Shown here in pieces: positions 36,197 through 45,066 of a stretch of 56,360 bases of DNA; within the stretch, counting starts at the first letter, position 1, and every line of letters begins with the position of its first letter. Both the position numbers and the translations under genes were made by a program. The stretch is from assembly GCF_001528745.1 (NCBI RefSeq), contig NZ_BCNS01000112.1:1-56360 (forward strand), in the 5' to 3' direction. The notes beneath the pieces are model-generated. The model was given only the letters and a program-made list of their open reading frames with translations, was not told the DNA's origin and made no database searches. The DNA is from Marinobacterium profundum (lineage in GTDB: Bacteria; Pseudomonadota; Gammaproteobacteria; Pseudomonadales; Balneatricaceae).

Positions 36197-36802
36197 ATGC
36201 TTGAATGGTTACTCTTTGCTGGCATTACCCTGCTCGGCGCCATGATTCCCGGAGCAAACATGGCCATAGTGCTGCGCAATACTCTGGGGTGCGGTCGCAG
36301 GGCAGGCTTTTTCACTGCAGCAGGCCTGGCTACCGCACTGCTGATACACGCCTCCCTGTCTCTCGTCGGTATCGCCACCCTGATCAGCCAGTCGCCAGGG
36401 CTGTACGCCGGCATTCGCTGGCTCGGCAGCGCCTATCTGTTTTATATGGGTGTGATTTTTCTGCTCAGCAGCCGCAAGCCCGAGAGCCCGGACACAGTCG
36501 GCGCAGCAACGAGCAACCAGCACAGCTTTCTCGCAGGCCTTATGATCAGCCTGTTCAACCCCAAGGTGCTGCTGTTCTTTATGGCCATGTTTTCCCAGGT
36601 GCTGCAGCAGGACCATGGCTGGCCCGCACTCATGCTCTACGGGCTAACGCCGGTCAGCATTGAGCTGGCGTGGCTAAGTCTGGTTGTGATGTTGCTGACA
36701 AGACCCGCAGTACAGCAGGCACTGGCGCGCACACGCCAGCGCATTGAAGGTGCGATTGGCGTGACATTGATGGCATTGGGGATCAAGGTCGGCCTGGGCT
36801 GA
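36197..36802 (+). CDS. LysE/RhtB family translocator
   Basis: A 201-residue membrane protein with six hydrophobic segments and the LysE family N-terminus (MLEWLLFAGITLLGAMIPGA, then NMAIVLRNTLGCGRRAG). The family exports amino acids or their analogues. ATG 36197 was chosen because homology begins there; the open frame reaches back to 36014 inside the LysR gene. It lies on the same strand as the LysR gene, a common regulator-exporter arrangement. Confidence 0.87.
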   Translation: MLEWLLFAGITLLGAMIPGANMAIVLRNTLGCGRRAGFFTAAGLATALLIHASLSLVGIATLISQSPGLYAGIRWLGSAYLFYMGVIFLLSSRKPESPDTVGAATSNQHSFLAGLMISLFNPKVLLFFMAMFSQVLQQDHGWPALMLYGLTPVSIELAWLSLVVMLLTRPAVQQALARTRQRIEGAIGVTLMALGIKVGLG

Positions 36803-36857
36803 GATACCCAGGCACGCTTCAATAGCAGAGGTAATATTCGAAACGCGAGGGTACTGG

Positions 36858-37673
36858 CTAGATCGAGTTCGGATCGGGCAGCGCCGCCAGACGACGGGCT
36901 TCACGCTCTTGCAGTTTTTTCAGCACCCGCGAGACCGCTACAAAGCCGAAACTGGCGGTAACACAAACGGAAGCACCAAAGCCGCCGTCGCAATCCAGCC
37001 GCGTACTCCCCTCTGCGAGGGTCTTCTGCTGACAGACAGTGCCGTCGGGCTGCGGGTACACCAGCTGTTCGGTCGAATAGACGCAATCAACACCAAACTT
37101 TCTAGACGTACTGAAACCATAATGGCGCCGCAGCCAGGAGCGCACCTTGGCCGCCAGCGGATCCTGACTGGTACGGCTCAGATCAGCAATATCGATGCGG
37201 GTCGGATCCACTTGCCCACCAGCCCCGCCGATGGTAATCAGCGGAATCTTGCGCCGCTTGCAGTGTGCAATAAGGGCAGACTTTTCTCGCAGGCTGTCGA
37301 TTGCATCCACCACATAATCAAAGTCGCCGCTGATCAGCTCGGCAACATTTTCCGTGGTAATAAACTCTTCAACTTCCCCCACCACCGCCTCAGGATTGAT
37401 CGCCCGCACTCGCTCGGCCATGGCCTCAACCTTGGAACGGCCGATATTGCCGCTCAGCGCATGGATCTGGCGATTGATGTTGGTGACACATATATCATCC
37501 AGATCAATCAGGGTAATCCGGCCTATGGCCGTACGGGCCAGTGCCTCGACAACCCAGGAGCCGACGCCACCAATACCCACCACGCACACATGGCTGCGAC
37601 GGTAGAGTTCAACCGTATCAACGCCGTACAGCCTGCGAGTGCCGCCAAAGCGGTTTTCAAATTCGTTGGACAC
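36858..37673 (-). CDS. tcdA: tRNA threonylcarbamoyladenosine dehydratase
   Basis: TcdA (CsdL) uses ATP to cyclise t6A at tRNA position 37 to ct6A. The E1-like adenylation fold shows VVGIGGVGSWVVEALART, the LIDLDDICVTNINRQ nucleotide site, and DYVVDAIDSLREKSALI. 271 residues. The start is GTG 37673 (SNEFENRFGGTRRLYG follows, as in the family). The stop of a zinc-ribbon gene lies 20 bases upstream on the same strand. Confidence 0.93.
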   Translation of the reverse strand: MSNEFENRFGGTRRLYGVDTVELYRRSHVCVVGIGGVGSWVVEALARTAIGRITLIDLDDICVTNINRQIHALSGNIGRSKVEAMAERVRAINPEAVVGEVEEFITTENVAELISGDFDYVVDAIDSLREKSALIAHCKRRKIPLITIGGAGGQVDPTRIDIADLSRTSQDPLAAKVRSWLRRHYGFSTSRKFGVDCVYSTEQLVYPQPDGTVCQQKTLAEGSTRLDCDGGFGASVCVTASFGFVAVSRVLKKLQEREARRLAALPDPNSI

Positions 37674-37693
37674 CGTTCACCCAGCCCCGCTAT

Positions 37694-37939
37694 TCAGAAA
37701 TCGTCATCCGTAAGCTCGGTCAATACCGGCTCACCGCAGCCCGTGCACTTGCCCTCGATAAACAGAACACCCTTAAGTTCGTACTCGATCACCGTATGCA
37801 TGCCAAGATTGGCCTGCTGACACTTGTCGCACCAGGTCTGAGTCAGAAACGCCTGCTGCTCGTCTTCATCCCGGGCGCCGAAATCCCGCATTGTCCGCTC
37901 GTCTAACATCTTATTTATCACCGGGGTCTTGGTTTGCAT
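37694..37939 (-). CDS. Small zinc-ribbon protein
   Basis: 81 residues with two cysteine pairs, CDKC in the middle and CTGC near the C-terminus, a treble-clef or zinc-ribbon layout, and an acidic tail (LTELTDDDF). I do not know its function. Start choice is uncertain: ATG 37939 has no ribosome site and sits directly after a minus-strand TATAAT (37947-37942), so ATG 37909 or 37891 may be the true start. The cysteine motifs are kept in all cases. It precedes tcdA on the same strand. Confidence 0.65.
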   Translation of the reverse strand: MQTKTPVINKMLDERTMRDFGARDEDEQQAFLTQTWCDKCQQANLGMHTVIEYELKGVLFIEGKCTGCGEPVLTELTDDDF

Positions 37940-38036
37940 AAATTATAAATTTTTCATTGCCAGCAGCCGTTGGCACAGCCAATAAACAGCGCCATGATTC
38001 CATAGCCCAGCTGTTCAACCGTATAGGGATGATGCA

Positions 38037-38057
38037 GAAAAGCCCCAGCAGGGGCAA
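38037..38057 (-). terminator. Intrinsic terminator after hda
   Basis: On the minus strand GCCCC-TGCT-GGGGC (38055-38042) is followed by TTTTC. The stem is 5 bp, all G-C. It lies 29 bases after the hda stop. Confidence 0.5.
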
Positions 38058-38083
38058 GACACAAGACAGGAAATGCGCCGGTG

Positions 38084-38788
38084 CTACCAGCCCATCTCCT
38101 GCTTGATAAAGGGAATTGTAATTTTGCGCTTGGCACTCAGGGATGCCTGATCCAGCCGATCAAGCAGACCGAAAAGATCCCCCATATCGCGGCTGGCATG
38201 ATGAATAAGGTAGCGCACCACTTCACTGGATAGCTGGAAGCCGCGAGCCTGGGCACGCAGCTGCAGAGCACGTTCCTTGTCTTCATCCGGCAGCGCATGT
38301 AGCTGAAACACCATACCCCAGCTCAAGCGTGACGCCAGATCCGGCAGCTTGATACCCAGCTGACGCGGTGCACTGCTGGCTGCCACCACCAGACGGTTAT
38401 TCTGTGCGCGAATGCGGTTGAAGAAGTGAAACAGCCCTTCTTCCCACTGCTTGTTGCCCGCCACCAGTTGCACATTGTCGATGCACACCAGGTCCAGGTG
38501 CTCCATGCCATCCAGCAGGCCGGGGCCCAGGTGCAGCAATTCCTGCAAAGGCAAATAGACGGCCGTGCGGCGCGCGGGCTCGCTGGCGTGACATGCGGCC
38601 TGCAACAAATGGGTACAGCCAACCCCTGGAGTCCCCCAGAGGTAAAGAAGCAGCTCACCCTCACCTTCGGCCGCCTGCTGCAACATTGCGCGAGCCAGGC
38701 CGTTGGCGCCGGTCAGATAATTCTCAAAACGCGCATCATCCCGCAGCGATACGCCTAGCGGGAGTTGGAAAGGAGCCGTGTTATTCAT
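38084..38788 (-). CDS. hda: DnaA regulatory inactivator Hda
   Basis: Hda is an AAA+ protein related to DnaA that, with the DNA-loaded beta clamp, stimulates ATP hydrolysis on DnaA to prevent re-initiation. The N-terminal FQLPLGVSLRDDARFENYL includes the clamp-binding QLPLGV. A P-loop variant GTPGVGCTHLL and Walker B LVCIDNVQLV follow, and the DRLDQASLSAKRKITIPFIK region is close to DnaA domain III. 234 residues. Its ATG overlaps the permease stop by 8 bases (38781-38788). Confidence 0.94.
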   Translation of the reverse strand: MNNTAPFQLPLGVSLRDDARFENYLTGANGLARAMLQQAAEGEGELLLYLWGTPGVGCTHLLQAACHASEPARRTAVYLPLQELLHLGPGLLDGMEHLDLVCIDNVQLVAGNKQWEEGLFHFFNRIRAQNNRLVVAASSAPRQLGIKLPDLASRLSWGMVFQLHALPDEDKERALQLRAQARGFQLSSEVVRYLIHHASRDMGDLFGLLDRLDQASLSAKRKITIPFIKQEMGW

Positions 38789-39875
38789 CCGCTTCTGTAT
38801 TCAGCAATTCCACTTCGGCAACCTGCGCCGACCCATACAGCGTGCTGCTCTTGTAACCCCGGTGCAAATGGCGCAACAGCACCATAATCACCGCCGCAAC
38901 CGGCAGCGCCAGCAATACGCCAACGAACCCGAACAGCTGCCCACCCGCCATGATCGCGAAGATCACGGCCACAGGATGCAGTCCTATCCGATCCCCCACC
39001 AGCAATGGCGTCAGCACCATGCCTTCCAGTGCCTGCCCGATTGCGAATACCATGCCTACCCAGAGCAGAATCATCGGATCCTGAAACTGTATAAAGGCTG
39101 CAACACCCGCTACAACGATGCCGATAATGAACCCCATATAGGGCACGATACTGGCGAGGCCGGCCAGCATACCAATCAACAGCGCAATATCAAGCCCTAC
39201 CAGCCACAGACCGACCGCATAAATAATGCCCAGCGCCAGCATGACCAGCAACTGCCCCTTTATGAAGGCACCCAGAACCTCATCACATTCATTGGCCCAG
39301 AGCGCAACTCTGGGCTCCAGATAACGCGGCAGCAGCGTGCGAATGCGTGCCATCATCAGATCCCAGTCCCGCAGCAGATAAAACAGCACGACCGGAATAA
39401 GCACCAGATTGGCGATCCAGGCGAGCACCGCCAGACCTGAGCGGGTAATACCGCCTGCAAGCTGTGCCATCAGACTGCCGGTTTGCTGCCAGTTGCCCGC
39501 CAGCATGGATTTCAGCATGCCCAGATCCATGGCCGCCAAATCCATTCCCAATGTTGATTCGAGCAGCGGCACCAGGCGCTTTTCAACCAGGTCGATAATC
39601 ATGGGAACCCGTTCCAGCAGCACCTGAATCTGACGACCCAACTGCGGCAGCAGCAACAGTATCGTCAGTGCCAGCACAGCCGTCATAAATACGAACACTG
39701 TCACCACCGCACCGGTGCGTCCCAGTTTCGCTTCCAGCCGGTCCGCCACCGGATCGAACAGGTAGGCAAGCAAGGCTCCCACCAGAAAGGGCGTCAGAAT
39801 CGGCGCCAGCATATACACCAGCGCCCCCATAATCAGAGTGACTATCAGTAAAAACCAGCGTTGCGATTCCGTCAT
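38781..39875 (-). CDS. AI-2E family (PerM-like) transporter
   Basis: A 364-residue membrane protein with about seven to eight hydrophobic segments and the family pattern FLVGALLAYLFDPVADRLE, then a central amphipathic stretch and VPYMGFIIGIVVAG, GMVLTPLLVGDRIGLHP. Members are credited with autoinducer-2 export or sodium/proton antiport; substrate here is unknown. It is located directly before hda, as PerM is in many gammaproteobacteria, and overlaps its start. Confidence 0.87.
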   Translation of the reverse strand: MTESQRWFLLIVTLIMGALVYMLAPILTPFLVGALLAYLFDPVADRLEAKLGRTGAVVTVFVFMTAVLALTILLLLPQLGRQIQVLLERVPMIIDLVEKRLVPLLESTLGMDLAAMDLGMLKSMLAGNWQQTGSLMAQLAGGITRSGLAVLAWIANLVLIPVVLFYLLRDWDLMMARIRTLLPRYLEPRVALWANECDEVLGAFIKGQLLVMLALGIIYAVGLWLVGLDIALLIGMLAGLASIVPYMGFIIGIVVAGVAAFIQFQDPMILLWVGMVFAIGQALEGMVLTPLLVGDRIGLHPVAVIFAIMAGGQLFGFVGVLLALPVAAVIMVLLRHLHRGYKSSTLYGSAQVAEVELLNTEADE

Positions 39876-39899
39876 GCGATGCCTTCCCTATCCATGCGT

Positions 39900-40952
39900 T
39901 CAGTTCTGCCAGCGATACTGCAGCAAACCTGTGTCCGGCATATAAACGCCATCCATTGGCCCCACCGGCGCCAGGCGACTATCCAGCCGCAGCGTTTCCT
40001 GTAACTGCTCCACACTGGTATCGAGCTGCAAACGCAGGCGCAGCCGCCCCTGGGACAGAAGCTCCGGAAAAACCGCCGTGACCCCTTCACTGGCACGCAA
40101 GCGATCCACCAGCGCGAGATAGTCCGCCTGACCATTGATCCCTTCTACCTGCAGCACCAGCCCCTGGGGCCGATAATCCAGTGGCGCCAGCTCAGACACA
40201 TGCAGCAAAGAGTCCGCCACGGTATCAACGACGTCCGCCATCTGCTCATCCAGTTCTCCGACAGGCGTAAAACGCTGCGTCTCACGCCGCTCGCCGCCAA
40301 ACTCAAACTCACTGAACCAGAAACCCGCTTCGAACCATATCCGGCCGGCCAGCACCGCATCCGGCGCATAGCGCTGCGAAGCAAGGCGCACTTCATCAGA
40401 GGCCTGCCGCCAAAGCAGTTCCGGCGGCAGTTGCTGCAAGTCCTGCAAATCCAGCAAAGGCAACTGCAGCGCCAGGCCACGACGCTGCGCCTGTACCAGC
40501 AACGCCTGCAAAGCCGGATGATCCGCCGTTATATAATCTTCCGCAGCCCCGGCCTGCTTGACCACCAGCCACAGCAACAGCGCCGGACGCTGCTGCCCTG
40601 GGCCGCGAATACCCGCATCCTGCAACAGCTCATCAAGCTGCGCCGGATCGAAGTGCAACTGCAACCAGTGCTCGCCATCAGCCGAGCTACGATAGGCGGA
40701 TTCGCGCAGCAAGCTCTGTGCCTGGGCAAGTACCGCACTGTAACCTGGCTCGTTCGCAACTTCGGTGCTGCCGCTGAGCTTGATGAGCACCTGCGCCAGA
40801 CCTTCAGCCACCTGTTGCGAGTCAGGCCCTGCGCCTGCGCGGGTAACTTTTATTTCTGCACTGTAAAGCCCCGGCACAGTAACGGCGCCGGCAGAGATCG
40901 CCCACAGCAGCGCGACACAGGCCAAAACCTGACGCAAGCATTTGATAAACAT
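39900..40952 (-). CDS. DUF2066 domain-containing secreted protein
   Basis: 350 residues with a cleavable-looking signal peptide (residues about 1-23, MFIKCLRQVLACVALLWAIS) and the DUF2066 pattern VPGLYSAEIKV, VAEGLAQVLIKLSGS. Likely periplasmic or outer-membrane associated; function unknown. It lies between purM (divergent) and the PerM-like gene, the usual gammaproteobacterial order, with 24 bases to the next minus-strand gene. Confidence 0.8.
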   Translation of the reverse strand: MFIKCLRQVLACVALLWAISAGAVTVPGLYSAEIKVTRAGAGPDSQQVAEGLAQVLIKLSGSTEVANEPGYSAVLAQAQSLLRESAYRSSADGEHWLQLHFDPAQLDELLQDAGIRGPGQQRPALLLWLVVKQAGAAEDYITADHPALQALLVQAQRRGLALQLPLLDLQDLQQLPPELLWRQASDEVRLASQRYAPDAVLAGRIWFEAGFWFSEFEFGGERRETQRFTPVGELDEQMADVVDTVADSLLHVSELAPLDYRPQGLVLQVEGINGQADYLALVDRLRASEGVTAVFPELLSQGRLRLRLQLDTSVEQLQETLRLDSRLAPVGPMDGVYMPDTGLLQYRWQN

Positions 40953-41102
40953 GAGGTATTCCCAACTACAACGAAACCAGCAAACTACGAGGTAAAAGAC
41001 GCTTAAACTCTAACACACAATAGCCGCCCCACGCGCAACCTGATAGAATGTCGCCTTCATTTTTTTGCCGCCAACTCCCGTTGCTGAAAGGTTATCTGAT
41101 TC

Positions 41103-42161
41103 ATGTCTACCGCATCCGACAAAACATCACTGAGCTATAAAGACGCTGGTGTCGATATCGACGCGGGTAACGCCCTTATTGAGCGTATCAAGGGTGTCGC
41201 CAAACGCACCGCGCGCCCTGAAGTCATGGGCGGACTCGGCGGCTTCGGCGCCCTGTGCGAAATTCCGGCCGGATATCGCCAGCCTGTCCTCGTATCCGGA
41301 ACCGATGGAGTCGGTACCAAACTGCGCCTGGCCATGGATCTGAAAAAGCATGACACCATCGGCATCGACCTGGTCGCCATGTGCGTTAACGACCTGATTG
41401 TCGCCGGCGCAGAGCCGCTGTTCTTCCTCGATTACTACGCCACCGGCAAGCTCAACATCGACACCGCCGCTGACGTAGTGACCGGCATTGGCCGTGGTTG
41501 CGAACTGGCAGGCGCAGCACTGGTTGGCGGCGAAACTGCAGAAATGCCTGGCATGTACGAAGGTGAAGACTACGACCTGGCTGGCTTCTGTGTGGGCGTG
41601 GTAGAAAAGGCCGATATTATCGATGGCAGCCGCGTACAGGCCGGTGACAGCCTGATTGCTCTGGGTGCCTCAGGCCCCCATTCCAACGGCTATTCCCTGA
41701 TCCGCAAGATCATTGAAGTCAGCAACGCCGATCTTGATCAGCCCATGGGCGACGGCACCCTGGCCGACGCCCTTATGGCGCCAACCCGCATCTACGTCAA
41801 GTCCGTACTGCAGCTGATCAAGGACAGTCAGGTCAACGCCCTGTCCCACATCACCGGCGGCGGCCTGCTTGAAAACATCCCCCGCGTACTGCCCAAGTCC
41901 AGCAAAGCCGTGATCAACACGTCGTCCTGGGAACTGCCGGCCGTATTCCAGTGGCTGCAGAGCAACGGCAATGTTGATGCGCGCGAAATGTACCGCACCT
42001 TCAACTGCGGCGTCGGCATGGTTATAGTCGTACCGGCATCCGCTACCGACAGTGCTCTGGCACAGCTGACCGCCGCTGGCGAAAATGCCTGGGTGATCGG
42101 CCAGATCGAAGACGCACAGGATGGCGAGGAGCAGGTCGAACTGCGCAGCGCGGAGGCCTGA
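41103..42161 (+). CDS. purM: Phosphoribosylformylglycinamidine cyclo-ligase
   Basis: AIR synthase, the fifth step of de novo purine synthesis (FGAM plus ATP to AIR). Key motifs: [46 protein letters not shown], and [17 protein letters not shown]. 352 residues, full length. ATG 41103 follows a GAAAGG site. purN begins two bases after the stop, so they form one operon. Confidence 0.97.
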   Translation: MSTASDKTSLSYKDAGVDIDAGNALIERIKGVAKRTARPEVMGGLGGFGALCEIPAGYRQPVLVSGTDGVGTKLRLAMDLKKHDTIGIDLVAMCVNDLIVAGAEPLFFLDYYATGKLNIDTAADVVTGIGRGCELAGAALVGGETAEMPGMYEGEDYDLAGFCVGVVEKADIIDGSRVQAGDSLIALGASGPHSNGYSLIRKIIEVSNADLDQPMGDGTLADALMAPTRIYVKSVLQLIKDSQVNALSHITGGGLLENIPRVLPKSSKAVINTSSWELPAVFQWLQSNGNVDAREMYRTFNCGVGMVIVVPASATDSALAQLTAAGENAWVIGQIEDAQDGEEQVELRSAEA

Positions 42162-42163
42162 GC

Positions 42164-42805
42164 GTGACTGAAAAGCGGATTGTGGTACTGCTTTCTGGCA
42201 GCGGCAGTAATCTGCAGGCACTCATTGATGCGACCCAATCGGGTCGCATCAATGGCCGCATCGTCGCCGCGATCAGCAACAAGCCCGACGTTAAAGGCCT
42301 GGAGCGTGCGCGCGACGCAGGTATCGATGCCCTGCTGCTGGATCACACCCAGTACGAGTCCCGCGAGGCGTTTGACGGCGCCCTGCAGGCGCTGATCGAC
42401 CAGCAAGACCCCGATCTGATCGTACTGGCGGGCTTTATGCGCATACTCACCGCCGACTTTGTACGCCACTATCTGGGCCGGATGTTTAATATCCATCCCT
42501 CTCTGCTACCCAAATACAAGGGCCTGCACACACACCAGCGGGCGATTGAGGCCGGCGACAGCGAACACGGCTGCACCGTACATTTCGTGACCCCGGAACT
42601 CGACGGCGGCCCACTGATTTTGCAGGCAGCCGTACCCATCGCAGCCGACACCAGCGTCGAAAAACTGCAACAACAGGTCCAGCTGCGCGAGCACGACATC
42701 TACCCGCTCGCAGTAGAGTGGTTCTGCGCCGAACGCCTGACACTTGAGACAAGCAGCGTAATCCTGGATGGCGTTCAGTTACCGGCAAGCGGACAGCGCG
42801 TATAA
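42164..42805 (+). CDS. purN: Phosphoribosylglycinamide formyltransferase 1
   Basis: GAR transformylase, third step of purine synthesis, using 10-formyl-THF. Motifs: VVLLSGSGSNLQALID (substrate P-loop), FNIHPSLLPKYKG with the catalytic His, and HFVTPELDGGPLI with the catalytic Asp. 213 residues. The start is GTG 42164, two bases after the purM stop, so translation is probably coupled. Confidence 0.96.
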   Translation: MTEKRIVVLLSGSGSNLQALIDATQSGRINGRIVAAISNKPDVKGLERARDAGIDALLLDHTQYESREAFDGALQALIDQQDPDLIVLAGFMRILTADFVRHYLGRMFNIHPSLLPKYKGLHTHQRAIEAGDSEHGCTVHFVTPELDGGPLILQAAVPIAADTSVEKLQQQVQLREHDIYPLAVEWFCAERLTLETSSVILDGVQLPASGQRV

Positions 42806-42908
42806 ATCCAGAGCATAGCCCAACCGGCGCACCACCCCTGAGCGGGCGCCGGGCAGATTTAACCCCTGGCCGCCAGCCACCGCACTGCGCAATCCACACG
42901 GAGTTCCA

Positions 42909-43628
42909 ATGATGTACCGCCGGATAAAACAGATCCTGTGCTGCACCCTGCTTCTGGGCAGCAGCATCAGCGCCCAAGCCCTGAGCAGCGCGACCGAACT
43001 GAAGCCTTTTCGCGCCCTGTACGAGTCGCATCTGGATGTTGGCATCGAGCTCACCCTCGAAGCCGTGCGCGAACTGCGCCAGCAGAGTGATGGCCAATGG
43101 CTACTCACCAGCACCGCCGACGCAGCCATTGCCGGCATTGAGGAAAGCAGCCGCTTCACCCTTGATCAGCTGCAAGTCGTACCGCAAGAGTATCAGTACC
43201 ATCACAAGGTATTCGGCAAGCGCCGCGACGCCACTCTCAACTTCGACTGGCCCAACACCCGCGTCACCAACGACGTTGACAACAAGCCCTGGCAGATGGA
43301 CATCCCCGCCGGCACCCTCGACAAGCTCGGCTACCAGATGCAGATCCGCCTCGACCTGCCCAGCGGCAAGACCAAGCTCAGCTACCCGGTCGCCGATGGC
43401 GGCAGCCTCAAGCAATATGACTTCGAAGTCCTGGGCACCGAATCGGTCGACACCCCCGCAGGCACCTTTGATGCCATCAAGGTACAGCGCGATCGCGGTG
43501 AAGACGCCAAGCGCGAAACCTACATCTGGTTTGCACCCGAACTGGATTACATGATCGTCAAGCTTTACCAGATTGAAAGCGACGGCAAGAAAGCACAACT
43601 ACTACTGAAGAAGGTAGAGTCTCCATGA
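42909..43628 (+). CDS. DUF3108 domain-containing secreted protein
   Basis: 239 residues with a signal peptide (residues about 1-24, MMYRRIKQILCCTLLLGSSI) and a beta-rich DUF3108 domain: LKPFRALYESHLDVG, then GTESVDTPAGTFDAIKVQR and TYIWFAPELDYMIVKL. The family is often encoded after purMN and may bind a lipid-like or envelope ligand. Its stop overlaps the YfcL start by 4 bases (ATGA). Confidence 0.85.
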   Translation: MMYRRIKQILCCTLLLGSSISAQALSSATELKPFRALYESHLDVGIELTLEAVRELRQQSDGQWLLTSTADAAIAGIEESSRFTLDQLQVVPQEYQYHHKVFGKRRDATLNFDWPNTRVTNDVDNKPWQMDIPAGTLDKLGYQMQIRLDLPSGKTKLSYPVADGGSLKQYDFEVLGTESVDTPAGTFDAIKVQRDRGEDAKRETYIWFAPELDYMIVKLYQIESDGKKAQLLLKKVESP

Positions 43629-43900
43629 CCCCCAATGATTACAGCGACAGCCTCCACAACTACCTGCTGACACAGGAACAGAGCACCGACGACAACGACC
43701 GCCTGTTCTATTGCAGTTATCTGCTCGGCCACCTGAGCCTGGCCGCCAGTACCGAGCCTGCCGACTGCGACCTGCTGGATGACAGCGTTAACCTGAGTCT
43801 GGAAAGCGCCTTCGCCGTTGATCGCCTCAGCGACGCCGACAAGGCCGGCATCGCCGCGCTCTGGACCGAAACCGCAAACACTGCCCGCAAACCCACCTGA
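43625..43900 (+). CDS. YfcL family protein
   Basis: A 91-residue acidic protein with the YfcL-like pattern QSTDDNDRLFYCSYLLGHLS and a helical C-terminal half (LSDADKAGIAALW). Function unknown. It is translationally coupled to the DUF3108 gene (ATGA overlap) and converges directly on mtfA with no spacer. Confidence 0.75.
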   Translation: MTPNDYSDSLHNYLLTQEQSTDDNDRLFYCSYLLGHLSLAASTEPADCDLLDDSVNLSLESAFAVDRLSDADKAGIAALWTETANTARKPT

Positions 43901-44665
43901 TCAGCGCCCCAGGCGCAGTACCGGATCCTGCCGATAGAACAGCTGCAGCTGCCCATAGACTTCTGGGTAGCTGTCTTGCAATAGCGCTGGCGCCGCGAAG
44001 AACGCCTCACTCAGCACCGCAAAGCACTCCGCAGGATCCTTTGCCGCATAGGCATCCAGCACCGTAACCCCACCCCGCTCGACCTCAGCTACAAGGCTCG
44101 CGTAGGCCGCACTGAAATCCGCCGACCACTGCTGCACCGACATATCTTCATGCAGCGGCGGCAAGCCATTGGCCGCACCGTTGAGCATATCCAGCTTGTG
44201 CGCGAATTCGTGAATCACCAGATTGACACCCGCCGCTGACTCAGCAGCCACATCCTCCCACGACAGGATCACAGGCCCCTGCTCCAAGGCCTCACCACTT
44301 AGCGCCGCACGCTCGATATGCACCACGCCATCCGCGTCCTGATACTCATGCCGAGCAACAAAGCCGCCGGGATAGACCAGCACGCTGCGCACGTCACGGT
44401 ACCAATCCAGCCCCAGCGCCAATACGGGCAGACAGGCCTGCACCGCAATGCGCAAACGCATGGCATCACTCAGTACCAACCCCTGCACACCCACCACAGA
44501 CTTTTCCGCCAGGAACAACAGCACCAACTGCTGCAGACGCCGCAATTCCTCCGCACTCAGGCCTCGCAAGAGGCCCAAGGATGTCACCAACTCCCGCCAC
44601 TGCGCCTGCGGCAGCGCAACCCTCTGCAGTAAACGCCTGCGCCGCCAGGCCCTGAAACTCCACAT
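43901..44665 (-). CDS. mtfA: Zinc-dependent peptidase MtfA
   Basis: The M90 family signature is HEFAHKLDMLNG (HExxH-type zinc site), and FFAAPALLQDSYPEVYGQL near the end matches MtfA. E. coli MtfA is a cytosolic aminopeptidase that binds the repressor Mlc and so affects glucose PTS control. About 254 residues from ATG 44665, with AGGTGG upstream; GTG 44674 is also in frame. Whether Mlc exists in this organism cannot be seen here. Confidence 0.9.
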   Translation of the reverse strand: MWSFRAWRRRRLLQRVALPQAQWRELVTSLGLLRGLSAEELRRLQQLVLLFLAEKSVVGVQGLVLSDAMRLRIAVQACLPVLALGLDWYRDVRSVLVYPGGFVARHEYQDADGVVHIERAALSGEALEQGPVILSWEDVAAESAAGVNLVIHEFAHKLDMLNGAANGLPPLHEDMSVQQWSADFSAAYASLVAEVERGGVTVLDAYAAKDPAECFAVLSEAFFAAPALLQDSYPEVYGQLQLFYRQDPVLRLGR

Positions 44666-44720
44666 CACTACCACCTGAAATCATCAGACCATCACTGACT
44701 AGCAGCCTGCCCCGCATGCA

Positions 44721-44975
44721 CTAACGCAGAAATTCCGTCGGTTTTTCGATTTCACTGATAGCCTCGGCAATATCATCCAGCTTGCCATTCAGCACCGCCT
44801 GAGCATCCGACAAGCCGCGGTTGTAATAGTAAGCACCCACCTTTTCGGAGAAAAAATCCAGCAGAAACTCGGCATCAAACTGACCAATATCCTGCTCCAG
44901 CTCATCCCTAAAATAGCGCTGAATCTGCAGCACAACGGTTGCCTTTTCTTCCTTTGAAAATTCAATCAGGGCCAC
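44721..44975 (-). CDS. DUF2164 domain-containing protein
   Basis: A small protein with the DUF2164 layout: IEFSKEEKATVVLQIQRYF, EQDIGQFDAEFLLDFFSE and YYYNRGLSDAQAVL. Function unknown. GTG 44975 with an AGGAGA site is one start; TTG 44984 would add three residues. It stands between mtfA and the type I secretion genes on the same strand. Confidence 0.75.
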   Translation of the reverse strand: MALIEFSKEEKATVVLQIQRYFRDELEQDIGQFDAEFLLDFFSEKVGAYYYNRGLSDAQAVLNGKLDDIAEAISEIEKPTEFLR

Positions 44976-45066
44976 AGAATCCAATCTCCTATATGTTAAT
45001 TCATCCCAGTGATCAGTCAGGATACAGCCTTAACCTTGCAATACGCTCCCTGCAAGCCCGATACCC

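Noticed and set aside
42826-42860. Hairpin CCGGCGC/GCGCCGG after purN as terminator
   Set aside because: No T run follows and the spacing is long, so termination is not supported.
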